In this document: positions 1-9,037 of the stretch, piece by piece
Position numbering within the stretch: position 1 is the stretch's first letter
Layout: each line of letters begins with the position of its first letter
Source of the DNA: Dehalococcoidia bacterium
Lineage (GTDB): Bacteria; Chloroflexota; Dehalococcoidia; DSTF01; WHTK01
Assembly: GCA_009377745.1 (NCBI GenBank)
Contig: WHTK01000018.1
Coordinates: forward strand, 1-64,000
Length of the DNA: 64,000 nt
Reading direction: 5' to 3'
Program-made: the position numbers and the translations under genes
Notes under the pieces: generated by a model
What the model was told of the DNA's origin: nothing
What the model saw: only the letters and a program-made list of their open reading frames with translations
Database searches by the model: none

Positions 1-501
1 CACGGGTCCCTGGCTTTAGGTGGCATGGCGCTGCTCGCCGGGACTGCAACCGCGATTCTGGCCCAACAGCCGTCTAGCCCAACCCCCACGCCTCCGACGC
101 AAACGCCGGCAGTTCAGGCTCAATATCCGAGAATCGCCGAGCTCTTCCCTCGTGGCGGCACTGATAAGCCTGCGATCAGTCTCAGCCCACCGGCCGGCAC
201 GCCGCTGATCAGCCAGGCCGCTGCCGAGGCGGACGCTCTGAAGCACTTCGGCGGCTCTCCATCGGTTCGGGAATCTGGACTCTACCTCGTAAGGTTCGCC
301 AACCCGGTACCGCCCGAAAGTCCCAGAGAGAGGCTCGCCTGGGTCGTCTCGCTCGAGCCAAGGCCTGGATTCGTTTATGGGTCTGGTGGTCCCCCGCCTC
401 ATGATGGGACAACGCCGCTCCCTCGCCGCCCAACACGCTACCTAGTCGTCATCATCGACGCGATCACCCGCGAGTTCATCCAGGGCATAGCGGGTTCATA
501 G
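1..501 (+). CDS. Exported hypothetical protein, 5' end outside window
   Basis: The reading frame is open to the window edge, so the true start may lie upstream. The first internal ATG is at 25. The N-terminus is hydrophobic (LALGGMALLAGTATAILA) and is followed by a Thr/Pro-rich linker, typical of an exported or membrane-anchored protein. The C-terminal part ends in YLVVIIDAITREFIQGIAGS, which resembles the closing strand of PepSY-like domains (VDA.TGEV), but the resemblance is weak. No catalytic motif is visible. Function unknown. Confidence 0.6.
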   Translation, partial: HGSLALGGMALLAGTATAILAQQPSSPTPTPPTQTPAVQAQYPRIAELFPRGGTDKPAISLSPPAGTPLISQAAAEADALKHFGGSPSVRESGLYLVRFANPVPPESPRERLAWVVSLEPRPGFVYGSGGPPPHDGTTPLPRRPTRYLVVIIDAITREFIQGIAGS

Positions 502-610
502 AAGCTCGCAGGGGGCACGGCCGTGCGCCCACCCTACGGCGACTATTGACGAACCACCCTCTCCCTCGTTTCAGCGCCATGAAATCAGATACCTGTCAGA
601 CTGGAGCCTC

Positions 611-799
611 GTGGAGAATCCGACATCGTGCGACCCGTCCGGATTCTGCGTTCAGAGCGTTGAGCTCCGGCATCGAGAGCAAGGCGAGGTTTATGTCTTC
701 GTCAACTTCCAGGGCGGCTGGTGCGAGGGGTCAGGTGTGGCCCTCGCAGCCCTGCCTGGCAACGAGTCGGACTTCCTTGTTCGGCAGATCCGAGGGTGA
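611..799 (+). CDS. Short hypothetical protein or gene fragment
   Basis: A 62-codon frame from GTG 611 reads plausibly (VENPTSCDPSGFCVQSVEL ... VYVFVNFQGGWCEGSG) and looks more protein-like than the competing frame that starts at ATG 546. The same frame stays open upstream past 500, overlapping the end of the preceding gene, and offers no good ATG or ribosome-binding site. It may therefore be the 3' part of a degraded gene. It has three cysteines in a short span and no recognised domain. Low confidence that it is expressed. Confidence 0.3.
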   Translation: MENPTSCDPSGFCVQSVELRHREQGEVYVFVNFQGGWCEGSGVALAALPGNESDFLVRQIRG

Positions 800-823
800 T
801 CCGTCCGACGTGACAGAAGAACG

Positions 824-1621
824 ATGAGGTTAGCTTCCGTTGCTGTGGTCGTGACCGGCATGATCATGCTCGCGCTCGTGCAACTCCACCGTGCAGTTCC
901 GGGAGTCTCAGCCTGCTCGATTGGAGGAATCACTATCGATCAGGCCGCGAAAGAAGCAGACGTCGCTGCGATAGTCTATGTCGAATCGGTGCGTGGGCCT
1001 GATAACAGCGCTCCCCGTTTAGCACCCGTTGCATCGCCACCGGCGCTGTCCTCTCGGACGCGCCCAATAGACCTGAGAGGCTATGGCGCGACGATGCGAG
1101 TGTACCAGCCAGTTTTCGGCGAACTGCCTGCTCAATTCGACGTCGACATCGAAGCGCGTCAGCAAATGGAGCGCGGGCTGCGTGCGGTCGAGGCAGGCAC
1201 GGTCCCTCCGTGTCCGGTTGGCATCGCAGTCGCTCACTATATCGCCGGCCAGTACTACATCGTACTTTTCAAGAAGACCGAATCGGGTTGGCAGTCGTAC
1301 CTCACGTTCAATTACAGGATCGAAGGGCCCGAATTGCTGACCACGAAGGTCTACGAACAAGAACAGCGCGAGTGGGCAGGACCCTGGGAGGTCGACTTGC
1401 CGCAACCGCTTTACGAGCGATTTTTCGCCGGGACTGGCCGGCGAGTTTATCCAGGGACCGATGCTGCCCCGTTGGACTCAGCGGTCGCGCGCGAGAATGA
1501 GGTATGGCGCCTCGACGGACCGCGTGTCTCCCTCGGTACCTTTGTAGCGTTGCTCAAATTTGCGCACGCGCAGGTGTCGATCCGTCCGCCTGACACCGGC
1601 GATGGCGGCCTGGCCAGATAG
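824..1621 (+). CDS. Exported hypothetical protein with C-terminal PPDTG motif
   Basis: A 265-residue protein with a clear signal peptide (RLASVAVVVTGMIMLALVQL) and mature N-terminus starting near SACSIGGITIDQAAKEADVAAIVYVESV. A cysteine followed by a strand describing exposure (ADVAAIVYVESV) vaguely recalls NTR/TIMP-like folds, but this is speculative. The last residues are RPPDTGDGGLAR, similar to the end of the SdrD_B-type surface protein at 6085-7596. No membrane helix follows the motif. The ATG at 824 follows a gaagaac purine stretch. Confidence 0.65.
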   Translation: MRLASVAVVVTGMIMLALVQLHRAVPGVSACSIGGITIDQAAKEADVAAIVYVESVRGPDNSAPRLAPVASPPALSSRTRPIDLRGYGATMRVYQPVFGELPAQFDVDIEARQQMERGLRAVEAGTVPPCPVGIAVAHYIAGQYYIVLFKKTESGWQSYLTFNYRIEGPELLTTKVYEQEQREWAGPWEVDLPQPLYERFFAGTGRRVYPGTDAAPLDSAVARENEVWRLDGPRVSLGTFVALLKFAHAQVSIRPPDTGDGGLAR

Positions 1622-1701
1622 ATTCTCGCCCGCCAGTCAGACGACCGCAACGCGCCTCCAGGCCGATCTCTACAATGGATGTCTAGGCGGGTACTTGTCC
1701 T

Positions 1702-3231
1702 GTGCCGTTTATCAATTCACTCCGATTCCCCGCAGCGCTTCTTCTCCTGGTCTGGCTCGCGAACATCAGCTGCAGCGGCGACAAAGATAAGGAGGAGAAT
1801 CCCACTGCAACGCCGGGACCGTCCGCCACCCGGGAGCCCGGCTCCACACCAGCTTCTGTCGCGATAACCTGGGAGCCCGCGCAGCCTCCGCTCTTCACGG
1901 GCCAGGAGCTGGACAACCCTTACGCGGCGCAATGGCCGCAAGTACCGCCCGACAACATGAGATGGCGGCTCTATGCGGGCGTGATCGGCGGATCGCGTCA
2001 GCTTATCTATGACTCGAGGCGCTGGCTCGCTCGGCCAAGCTGGGCGGCAGACGGCAGTCGCGTTTCAGTCATGTACAGCTCCTCGGCAACGGTCCCGCCC
2101 AACGGCCCCAACATTGTTAACGGACTTCTGAGCTTCGATGCGCGCGACCTGTCGAAGGCTCCGTCTGAGATCGCGGTCCAGATACCCACCTCCTTCGATC
2201 CCCAGGCTGGCGGAGCAAGAGCGCTGTTCGTGCCCTCTACGGCGCCCATCATCTCCACTCCGGCCGGACCACCCACGTTTCCCAACCCTATCCTGCTGCT
2301 CGTCGACCTCGGGAAGAAGATAGCTCAGACGCTGGCCGGCCTGCCTGGCCGTCTCTCACCGGCCCCACAGGCTACATGGTCGCCTGACGGCGAACACGTC
2401 ATCGTCGCCTCGATCACGAACGAAGGGACCGGCGGGCCAAATCCGGTGCCCCTCTACGTCGTACCGACCCGCAACGGCCAGGCGCGCTTCCTGAGCAAAA
2501 CCGCGATGCTGTACGCTGCCTGGTCGCCCGTGGATCCTCGCCTGCTGGCCTACATCGATGACACCCGGGCGCTGTGGCTCTTCGATACACGCACGGGATG
2601 AAGCCGGAGGCTAACGCCGGACGGCAGCTTCGATAGGGGACGGACACCGGCCTGGCGGCTGGACGGGCGAAAGGTGCAGGTCGCCAACCAGCTCGTGGAC
2701 ATCTCGTCAGGTAGCGTGACCACCTACCCTCTCACCGCCATGGGTTCCTTCGTGTTCGCCATCTCGCCGGACGAACGTCACATGATCACGATGGAGACAT
2801 GCGATGGCCCCCAGCCGGACAGCAGGGTCTATATATACGACCGGTCCGTGGATGAAACTCGGCTGCTCAAGGACTGCGACGGCCGCTACGCCTACTCCTT
2901 CGACTGGCTGGCCGATAGCAGGCACGTCTTGATGGCAATCACCGACAACGCTTCGGAGAGCCCGAATCGGGCCATCGTCCTCAAGGACGTCGAGACCGGC
3001 GACGAGACGCCGCTGACGGACGGGATCGAGTTCAGCGCCGGGGCGATTCCCTCACCAGACAGACAGCTCGTTCTGGTGACCGGCGACAGCCTCCACCTCT
3101 ATGACAGCAGCGGCCTCCTCCTGCAGCAAGTCGAGCCGCCTACGGGGTTCAGCGTGATAGCAGCGGCCTGGTCGCCGGACGGCCAGCGCTTCGCTTACCT
3201 CATCGGGCCAACGGGCGTATGGGGAATCTGA
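1702..3231 (+). pseudogene. TolB/PD40-type beta-propeller lipoprotein interrupted by in-frame TGA
   Basis: The GTG at 1702 begins a lipoprotein signal (PAALLLLVWLANISC) followed by a Thr/Pro linker and propeller blades: RPSWAADGSRVSVMY, ATWSPDGEHVIVASI, AAWSPVDPRLLAYIDD, and after the interruption PAWRLDGRKVQVAN and AAAWSPDGQRFAYLI. A TGA at 2599-2601 breaks the frame after LWLFDTRTG. The same frame then continues with SRRLTPDGSFDRGRTP and runs to TGA 3229-3231 with the expected blade spacing. The simplest reading is one gene of about 509 residues with a single nonsense change or base error. Without the TGA it would be an extracytoplasmic sensor or binding lipoprotein; ligand unknown. Confidence 0.75.
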
Positions 3232-3265
3232 GGTCCTGCTGGCCGACGCGACTACACTGGATAGC

Positions 3266-4363
3266 GTGACGACTCATAGACAGCGTTCCTTGTTTCTCGC
3301 CGCCGGCCTGTTGTCAGCCGCAGGCCTGATGCTTTTGGTCGTACTGGGTAGTGACGGCTCCGGCGCCTCCCTGCGAACCCTCGATTCGTTTCATTTCGTC
3401 GCGAGTGTCGAGGTCAAGCAGGAGGAGGACTCAGGCCATCCTGCCGCCGATCGGATCGAAGGCTGGTACAAGGCCGATGACCGCTCGCGCTGGGAGTTCT
3501 CTGACACCGACCCGCGGCTGCGCGACCAGGGGACCATCATCATCTCCGATGGCGGCTCGAGGTGGACCTATGATGGCAGGACGAACACGTACTCCCGGAC
3601 ACCGCTTTCGGCCGACCCCCAGCGAAACGCGGCTTCCCTGCCCACCATTAGCATCATCCTCGGCCCCTTACCCGCCACGGACCTGGCTTCCTTCTTCGAT
3701 CAGTGGCAAAACGCGAGCTGGGAGGTCATCGGCGAGGAAAGCCTACTCGGCCAGGACGTGCAGGTCATCGAGGTTACGTCCAGTGAGGGTGGCCGGTCCA
3801 CGTTCTGGGTCGATCCCGAATTCGCCTTTGTCCTGCGGCACGTGAGTGAAGCAGAGATGTACTCCCTGCGCGCTGAAGTGACCGAACTCGAGTACAACAA
3901 CGAACCCTCCGATGACCTGTTCCGATTCGAGCCGCCCCCTGGCTCCCAGGAAACCGACTCAACTTCGGGCCCTTCCGCCGGTTCTCTCGGTCCGATTGGT
4001 GGACCTGAGGTAAGGCCGCCGCCGGGCTTCCTGGCGCCGTCCTACCTGCCGGATGCCTTCCTGAATTCCGGCGAAGTCAGTACCCACGCCGCGGACGGCC
4101 GGGTCACGGCTCACGAGGTGCGCCTCTCACGCACTCGAGGAGGTTCGCCCGAACTGGTCATAGAGCAGCAGTTCCGCGCTGGTGGCTTGCCCGCATCCCT
4201 CACAGGCGGCCTACCCGTCAGCGTCGACGGCAATCCGGGCTTTCGGTCGACTGTCGGAGGCGAGGAGATCTTGGTCTGGGCCTCCGGCGACATTGTCGTC
4301 ACGGTGCGAAGTGCCGCACTGCCCTTCGAGGAGCTACTGAGGATCGCAGAAGGGATGCGCTGA
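3266..4363 (+). CDS. LolA/LppX-like exported protein with DUF4367-like C-terminal domain
   Basis: The GTG at 3266 starts a 365-residue protein. There is one N-terminal membrane helix or signal anchor (FLAAGLLSAAGLMLLVVLGS). The first domain (about 40-220) has the pattern of LolA/LppX/MucB-type lipoprotein-sorting folds: FHFVASVEVKQEED, RIEGWYKADDRSRWEF, GSRWTYDGRTNTYSRTPL, VIEVTSSEGGRSTFWVDPEF. After a Pro/Gly linker, a second domain (about 255-365) ends ILVWASGDIVVTVRSA followed by LPFEELLRIAEGMR. That ending matches the closing helix of DUF4367-like domains seen on the regulators at 11389, 12478 and 14904. Likely faces the cell exterior. Role unknown. Confidence 0.7.
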   Translation: MTTHRQRSLFLAAGLLSAAGLMLLVVLGSDGSGASLRTLDSFHFVASVEVKQEEDSGHPAADRIEGWYKADDRSRWEFSDTDPRLRDQGTIIISDGGSRWTYDGRTNTYSRTPLSADPQRNAASLPTISIILGPLPATDLASFFDQWQNASWEVIGEESLLGQDVQVIEVTSSEGGRSTFWVDPEFAFVLRHVSEAEMYSLRAEVTELEYNNEPSDDLFRFEPPPGSQETDSTSGPSAGSLGPIGGPEVRPPPGFLAPSYLPDAFLNSGEVSTHAADGRVTAHEVRLSRTRGGSPELVIEQQFRAGGLPASLTGGLPVSVDGNPGFRSTVGGEEILVWASGDIVVTVRSAALPFEELLRIAEGMR

Positions 4364-4450
4364 CGTTGAGCGTTGTGCTGGTCGGCACAGTGCTGGTGGC
4401 ATTCGTGGCGAGGAAACCGTGAGGCCAACCGCCGGCAGGAGAAGTAGGTT

Positions 4451-5071
4451 ATGAACTGCCATATCTGCAGTGCACCCGCCATCGGCCAGTGCCAGAGCTG
4501 CTGGAAGTTTTACTGCGCCACGCACGGAGACGTCTTCTGCGAGAGATGTCAGGAGTCGCGCAGCCGTTCGCCGTCGAGCTCCGGGCTGCCGAGCGCGGGC
4601 CTCCACGTTCTCGGCCGCGGTGGAGGTCCTCCTACGCCACGCCCTCCAGGCTTCATGGAAGCGAAGGTGCTGCAGGGCGTGGTGGCCATCGGCGAAACAA
4701 GGCAAGCCGACGGAGCAGAGGTATCCATGCTTTCGCTCGAAAGATACGACGACGGCTTCATCCTGCACTACCGCCTCTTGACCGATGAACCCGCGCCTAG
4801 ACCTCCCGTGGGCCCGCCGCACATGCCTCTTGTGCCTACTCTGCTCCTGAATGTGAAGGACGACCTGGGCAACGAATATCGTGGTGGCCCGGGTGGTTGG
4901 GGTGGCAGCGACCGGCAATGGCGCGGCGAAGCAAGGCTTACGCCGCCCCTTGCAGAGGAAGCCAGCCGGCTCGAGGTCCGAGTCGAAGAGATCCAGTGGC
5001 TGTCTCACAGCCCGAGCCAGCGGTCGAGGGTGCAGCCCGGACCCTGGGTCTTCGATGTAAGGCTGCGGTAG
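4451..5071 (+). CDS. Zinc-ribbon/B-box-like N-terminus, hypothetical protein
   Basis: A 206-residue protein opening with MNCHICSAPAIGQCQSCWKF and continuing YCATHGDVFCERC. The spaced Cys/His ligands (C-x2-C, C-x2-C, C-x2-H, C-x2-C) read as a small zinc-binding ribbon or B-box-like fold. The middle is a Ser/Pro/Gly linker. The C-terminal half has beta-rich segments (FILHYRLL, LLLNVKDDLGNEYRGG, ASRLEVRVEEIQWL, GPWVFDVRLR) like a carbohydrate- or protein-binding sandwich. No signal peptide, so cytoplasmic. Preceded by an aggagaagtagg purine stretch. Function not recognised. Confidence 0.65.
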   Translation: MNCHICSAPAIGQCQSCWKFYCATHGDVFCERCQESRSRSPSSSGLPSAGLHVLGRGGGPPTPRPPGFMEAKVLQGVVAIGETRQADGAEVSMLSLERYDDGFILHYRLLTDEPAPRPPVGPPHMPLVPTLLLNVKDDLGNEYRGGPGGWGGSDRQWRGEARLTPPLAEEASRLEVRVEEIQWLSHSPSQRSRVQPGPWVFDVRLR

Positions 5072-5330
5072 CCCGGCACCGAGAGCATCATCAATGGGCA
5101 GCCAAAACCCCTCTCCGGTGTCAGGTGGCGTTATCGTCGGCCGGGACTGGGAGGATGACGCTCCGCTTGACCCACCACCCGGCGGCGCCGGAGCCAGGTT
5201 GCTTAAGCGCTGCTGTGTGCCCTCGGTAAAGCGTCATGCGGGCATTCAACTCGATGCCGCATCCCTCAACGAAGTACCCGAACATGCCTTCACCGGCGCA
5301 GTTCTCGCGGGTCGTCGCGCGGACTCGATG
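5072..5330 (-). pseudogene. Degraded copy of the C-terminal module of the SdrD_B-type protein
   Basis: Read on the minus strand, this stretch aligns with the last module of the 6085-7596 protein. The upstream part gives FVEGCGIELNARMTL; after a one-base slip the next frame gives GTQQRLSNLAPAPPGGGSS and then TITPPDTGEGF. The intact gene has LNARMTLTKGTQQRLSNL and TITPPDTGNAG. The DNA resemblance is obvious by eye at 5185-5280 versus 6175-6270. There is no start codon, and the copy is confined to this module, so it is a remnant left by a partial tandem duplication. Confidence 0.7.
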
Positions 5331-5345
5331 GCCAAAGACAGGAGT

Positions 5346-6001
5346 TCAGCGAGGTGGCCTGTATTCTTCCGGGTCCAAGCCCAGGGACCGGACAGACTCC
5401 TCAAACGTCTCATAACAGACAGCCATGGGAGGCCTGCTTGTCTCGACTGTTGGCAAAGGCTCGCCCGGCCGAACCATCACGGCCTGAGCGACGCAATGAC
5501 TAGCTCCCGCATCGCTGCTCGCAAAGGGCACGCGGGCCAGCGTACCGGTGAGGACTCCAATAATGGTGACCGCCATCAGCGCCGCGACACTCAAGCCTGC
5601 CCAAATCGCTGTCATGCTGTTCCTCCCTGTGACGTTGCTTCGAGGGGAGGTTAGCGTCGCTTCGCTGCTGGAGGCATCTTGGACTGCCCTAGAAACTCGC
5701 GATTCCAGGTAGGATTCAGCGCTTGCGAAGAGGTCCAGCCGCGAGGCGGCAAGCGCAGCCTGGGTGCGGTTTCGTACACCCAGCTTTGAATAGATACGCG
5801 TGGCGTAGTACTCGATCGTGTGTACGGTCAGGAAGAGTTCACTTGCGATCTCCGGGTTGCTCTTGCCAGCCGTCATCTGCCCGAGAATCTCGACCTCGCG
5901 AGCGGTGAGCGAGGAACGTTGCTGAGCAGTACGGACCCGTCCCGTTGTCTAGCTACCACTCGCAGGTGTTCCGCGCCAGTTTCGTCTGACTTGTCGCTCA
6001 T
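5346..6001 (-). pseudogene. GerE/LuxR-type membrane regulator with N-terminal frameshift
   Basis: The intact part (from 5876) reads MTAGKSNPEIASELFLTVHT then IYSKLGVRNRTQAA: helices 2-4 of a GerE DNA-binding domain. Upstream codons in the same frame continue the domain (SSLTAREVEILGQ) but meet a TAG without a start codon. A second frame offers ATG at 6001-5999 and reads MSDKSDETGAEHLRVVARQ into the domain. Joining the two needs one frameshift at about 5905-5945. A single membrane helix (IWAGLSVAALMAVTIIGVLTG) and a short exported tail with two cysteines follow the HTH. This is the one-component architecture of the five intact regulators in this window. Confidence 0.7.
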
Positions 6002-6084
6002 CGCATTCCTCGGGACAATCCTAGTCCAGCCCGCGCCTTGCAGGGCCAGGGTTAAATCAGGTGTGACGGCTGTAGCAGAGCGAT

Positions 6085-7596
6085 CTACGGCGCCGCCAGG
6101 CCGGCGTTTCCCGTGTCCGGTGGCGTGATTGTTGGCCCTGTCTGAGAAGAAGTACCGGCGCTCGGGCCGCTGCTTGGCGGCACCGGCGCCAAGTTACTTA
6201 ACCGCTGCTGGGTGCCCTTGGTAAGCGTCATACGGGCATTCAGTTGTATTCCTCGGCCATCAACGAAGGTGATCATTGCGCCTTCCGTGGCGCAGTCTGG
6301 CGGCGGTCCAGCCCGTCCGAGCTCAACGACGACATCGCGCTGTCTGGCGGCCACGTCTACTTGCACACAAGACGTGCCATTAGCGAGCACGGTGAGCGTA
6401 CCCAGGGCCTGACCGAGCGTGTCGAAGCCGGTGGCTGAACGACTCAGGGGACTATTGAGGGAATGGGCTGAGATCACAATCCTGAAGACGCCGGCTGGGA
6501 CCTCGGCATTTGAGAGCGTCAGCGTCCGTGTCTGGAGCCCCGGCTGCCAAGGCACCTGCTCCGGCGCCGGCGCGCCATCCACCACGAAACGAACCGTCAC
6601 GCCCTCGCGTCCGCAGCCGGGCTTGAGCTGCTCCGACGGGACGACCACATACCCTCCGAGTCCGTAGCCGGGAACGGAGCCGCAAAGCGTGTCGCCTATG
6701 TACGCGTCAACGCCAGGAAAGCGCGGAGGTGATGCGGTGTCCAGGCGCTCTCCCGTCGATGCGTCAATGACGCTACCGGAATAGGCGGCGAAAGGCGGGC
6801 CAATGGTCAGGATTATGCGCTGAATGTTTTCGCGCGGCGGACCAATGGCTCCCGGTGGGGGAACGCTCGGAACTGTGCCGGGGGGAAGTTGCTCAATCGG
6901 CGCTCGCCGCCATGCGACCGTCTCATTGGTCGTGGTTCCGTTGATAGTGAAACTTATGGAAGCGCCATCCTTGCCGCAACCCGGTATCAGCTCGTTCGAA
7001 GCAACCTTCAGGCCGAAGCTGTTGACGGGCTGGTCAGTAGGAATGAGGGTCGGTAAGGTGCAATCCGTCCCTTCGACCAGGGCGCGCACCGTAGGCTCCG
7101 TTGCCGGCTCGGCGTTCCTCCAGGCGGTGCCCGTGAACTTCGGTAGACCGGCAGACGGGTACAGGCCAAAGTTTAGAGTCTGCCCACCGCTGGCGAGACT
7201 GACGTCTATGGTCGTTGGACCAACCAGGCTCCGTGATGGATAGGTCTGAATCCACATTCCGCTGATTGTGGGGCTTAATCTGAGCTGGTGCTGGCCTTGC
7301 TCTAAGCCTGAGAAGGCGTAGCGCCCATCGGTATCAGTCTTGGCCGTCTGCTGCGAGCCGCCTGTGGCTGCCACGGCCAGTCGCACTTCGGCGTCGGCGA
7401 TGCCGGGCTCACCTTGATCCTTCTGGCCATTAGCGTTGTCGTCTCGCCAGATAACGCCTGAGATGCTCAAGGCTCCTACCTGAGCAGAGCTCCGACCAGA
7501 TGTCGAGGTGAAGATCGCGGTGACCAAGGCCGCGAGTGACAGCAGGTAGAGGAACGGCGACGGTCGAAATGACTTCCAAGTAAGGGATTCGTTCAT
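6085..7596 (-). CDS. SdrD_B-domain surface/secreted protein with three repeat modules
   Basis: A 503-residue exported protein. A hydrophobic signal/anchor (PFLYLLSLAALVTAIFTS) is followed by an SdrD_B/prealbumin-like domain at about 43-125 with the typical ISGVIWRDDNANGQKDQGEP and DGRYAFSGLEQGQHQLRL motifs. Three related modules of about 100 residues follow. Each contains a Cys pair and a pattern like PGCGKDGASISFTINGTTT, PGCGREGVTVRFVVDG or PPDCATEGAMITFVDG. The protein ends TITPPDTGNAGLAAP without a C-terminal helix. SdrD_B domains are usually stalks of cell-surface proteins. A degraded copy of the last module lies downstream at 5072-5330. Confidence 0.8.
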   Translation of the reverse strand: MNESLTWKSFRPSPFLYLLSLAALVTAIFTSTSGRSSAQVGALSISGVIWRDDNANGQKDQGEPGIADAEVRLAVAATGGSQQTAKTDTDGRYAFSGLEQGQHQLRLSPTISGMWIQTYPSRSLVGPTTIDVSLASGGQTLNFGLYPSAGLPKFTGTAWRNAEPATEPTVRALVEGTDCTLPTLIPTDQPVNSFGLKVASNELIPGCGKDGASISFTINGTTTNETVAWRRAPIEQLPPGTVPSVPPPGAIGPPRENIQRIILTIGPPFAAYSGSVIDASTGERLDTASPPRFPGVDAYIGDTLCGSVPGYGLGGYVVVPSEQLKPGCGREGVTVRFVVDGAPAPEQVPWQPGLQTRTLTLSNAEVPAGVFRIVISAHSLNSPLSRSATGFDTLGQALGTLTVLANGTSCVQVDVAARQRDVVVELGRAGPPPDCATEGAMITFVDGRGIQLNARMTLTKGTQQRLSNLAPVPPSSGPSAGTSSQTGPTITPPDTGNAGLAAP

Positions 7597-7654
7597 GAGT
7601 GCGGGACCTCACGGGGCATGGTTGCCAACAGGCTTCTGGCTGGCCCCCACGATA

Positions 7655-8950
7655 CTAAGGGACAAGCTCGGCTAGAGCTACCGAGATCCTGACGGTGCGG
7701 GCAGCCGAGGTCGTCCGCGGCGGCGGCAGGCAGCGAGGTTCGGACGAGGGCATACCGTTCCCATTGACGCAGCCAGCTGGAGGCATGAAGATCTCGGGCT
7801 CCTGCTTCTGTGGCAACAGCGCACCGAGAACGACATTCCCGGAAGCATCGGGGTTGCAGTAGACGATCATCACTTCCGAAACCTCGGCGTCCGGGTGCGC
7901 CGCTGCTAATTCGCGCTTCGCGACCGCGGCCGTCTTCTCTTCATTGTGGGTGCAACCCATCCCCTTGTTCACGGAGATTCTCTCTTCCGGAAGGTCAGCG
8001 ATCTTGAAGAACGTGGGTGGTGCATCCAGGTAGGAGCCACGGTCGAGGCTTCCAACGTCCCCTTCGAAGAGGCCCTCAAAGAAGTATCTCTGGTTGCCGC
8101 CAATGAGAGCGGTGTCCCTGAACAGGAAGACGCTGTAGAAGCCCTCGCCGCGCACAGTTGGCTCCCTGATTTCGGGGAGGGCAGGGCCGTCCGGGTCGGT
8201 ACGTCTCTCATTCACGAGTCGGACATAGTTTGTGGCCTCGCGCAGGTCGCTGTTCGAGACATTCAGGCCCATGATGGAGTTCCCGGCCTTCAAATGGCGA
8301 TAGAGAATGTCGGAACCGCCGATATCGTCGAGTGAGCTTCGGTCAACCACGATCAAATTGATGCCCGGATGAAGAGCCGCCTCCAGTTCAGCTACGGTGC
8401 GCACACGACGAAGTGCGTTGATGGTTGCGGCTTCAGTGCCGACGTTCGTGGGAGTGGACTTCGCCAAAAGAAGTGTTGCCTCGTACGTCGACGCTCCAGG
8501 CGATTGATTGGACAGTGCCTGCCCTTCCTGGCTGATGTCCGTCCCAGCCTCGGATGCTGGCAAGCCAGCCGACCGCTCCAATCTCGACCCTGAGGCGAAG
8601 GCGCCAAAGATGGACATCGTGACGAAGCCGATCAGCGCCAGCAAGGCAACAGCGAGCGCCCCAACGGCTGCTAAGCCGGCCACAGAGGGCGATGACTTTG
8701 GGAATAGCCACACGATTAGCGGAAGGGTGCGTTGCTGTCCGCGGTAGCCCTCAACGAACTGCACAGCCTCTGCGCGGCTGCCTACACCGAGCTTGGAAAG
8801 GATCTCGGAAACGTGATACTTGACACCGCTCAACGAGATGCGGAGGCGTTCGCCAATCTGTTCGTTGGTCAGGCCCTCTTGAATGAAATCCAGGACCTGC
8901 CACTCTCGGCTTGTAAGGATGTCGTCGTGTTTTGGACGGCCTCGTCTCAC
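7655..8950 (-). CDS. Membrane one-component regulator, N-terminal GerE HTH
   Basis: A 431-residue protein beginning MRRGRPKHDDILTSREWQVL, then GLTNEQIGERLRISLSGVKY and HVSEILSKLGVGSRAEAVQF: a complete GerE/LuxR DNA-binding domain at residues 1-70. A membrane segment (VAGLAAVGALAVALLALIGF) sits near residues 92-115. The remaining 300 residues are exported. This exported part shares a domain with the 10203-11255 protein (NVGTEAATINALRRVRTVAE, INLIVVDRSS, IMGLNVSNSDL), then has an extra C-terminal piece with CTHNEEKT and MPPAGCVNG cysteines. Architecture resembles ToxR/CadC logic but with a GerE HTH. Signal and targets unknown. Confidence 0.85.
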   Translation of the reverse strand: MRRGRPKHDDILTSREWQVLDFIQEGLTNEQIGERLRISLSGVKYHVSEILSKLGVGSRAEAVQFVEGYRGQQRTLPLIVWLFPKSSPSVAGLAAVGALAVALLALIGFVTMSIFGAFASGSRLERSAGLPASEAGTDISQEGQALSNQSPGASTYEATLLLAKSTPTNVGTEAATINALRRVRTVAELEAALHPGINLIVVDRSSLDDIGGSDILYRHLKAGNSIMGLNVSNSDLREATNYVRLVNERRTDPDGPALPEIREPTVRGEGFYSVFLFRDTALIGGNQRYFFEGLFEGDVGSLDRGSYLDAPPTFFKIADLPEERISVNKGMGCTHNEEKTAAVAKRELAAAHPDAEVSEVMIVYCNPDASGNVVLGALLPQKQEPEIFMPPAGCVNGNGMPSSEPRCLPPPRTTSAARTVRISVALAELVP

Positions 8951-9037
8951 AAGGAAGACTCTAGCGGAATCTTCGATGAATTACCCTGGCCGAACATTCC
9001 TTCGATAGTAGCCAGCCTTCGACAGGGCAGATCCTCT

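Noticed and set aside
2599..2601. Selenocysteine codon at TGA 2599
   Set aside because: No SECIS-like hairpin follows closely and the protein is a propeller lipoprotein with no redox context; a nonsense change or base error is simpler.
5094..5654. A long plus-strand frame (186 codons)
   Set aside because: It lies antisense to the degraded SdrD_B copy and the GerE regulator, starts in non-coding sequence and reads as low-complexity Arg/Gly; the minus-strand motifs are real.
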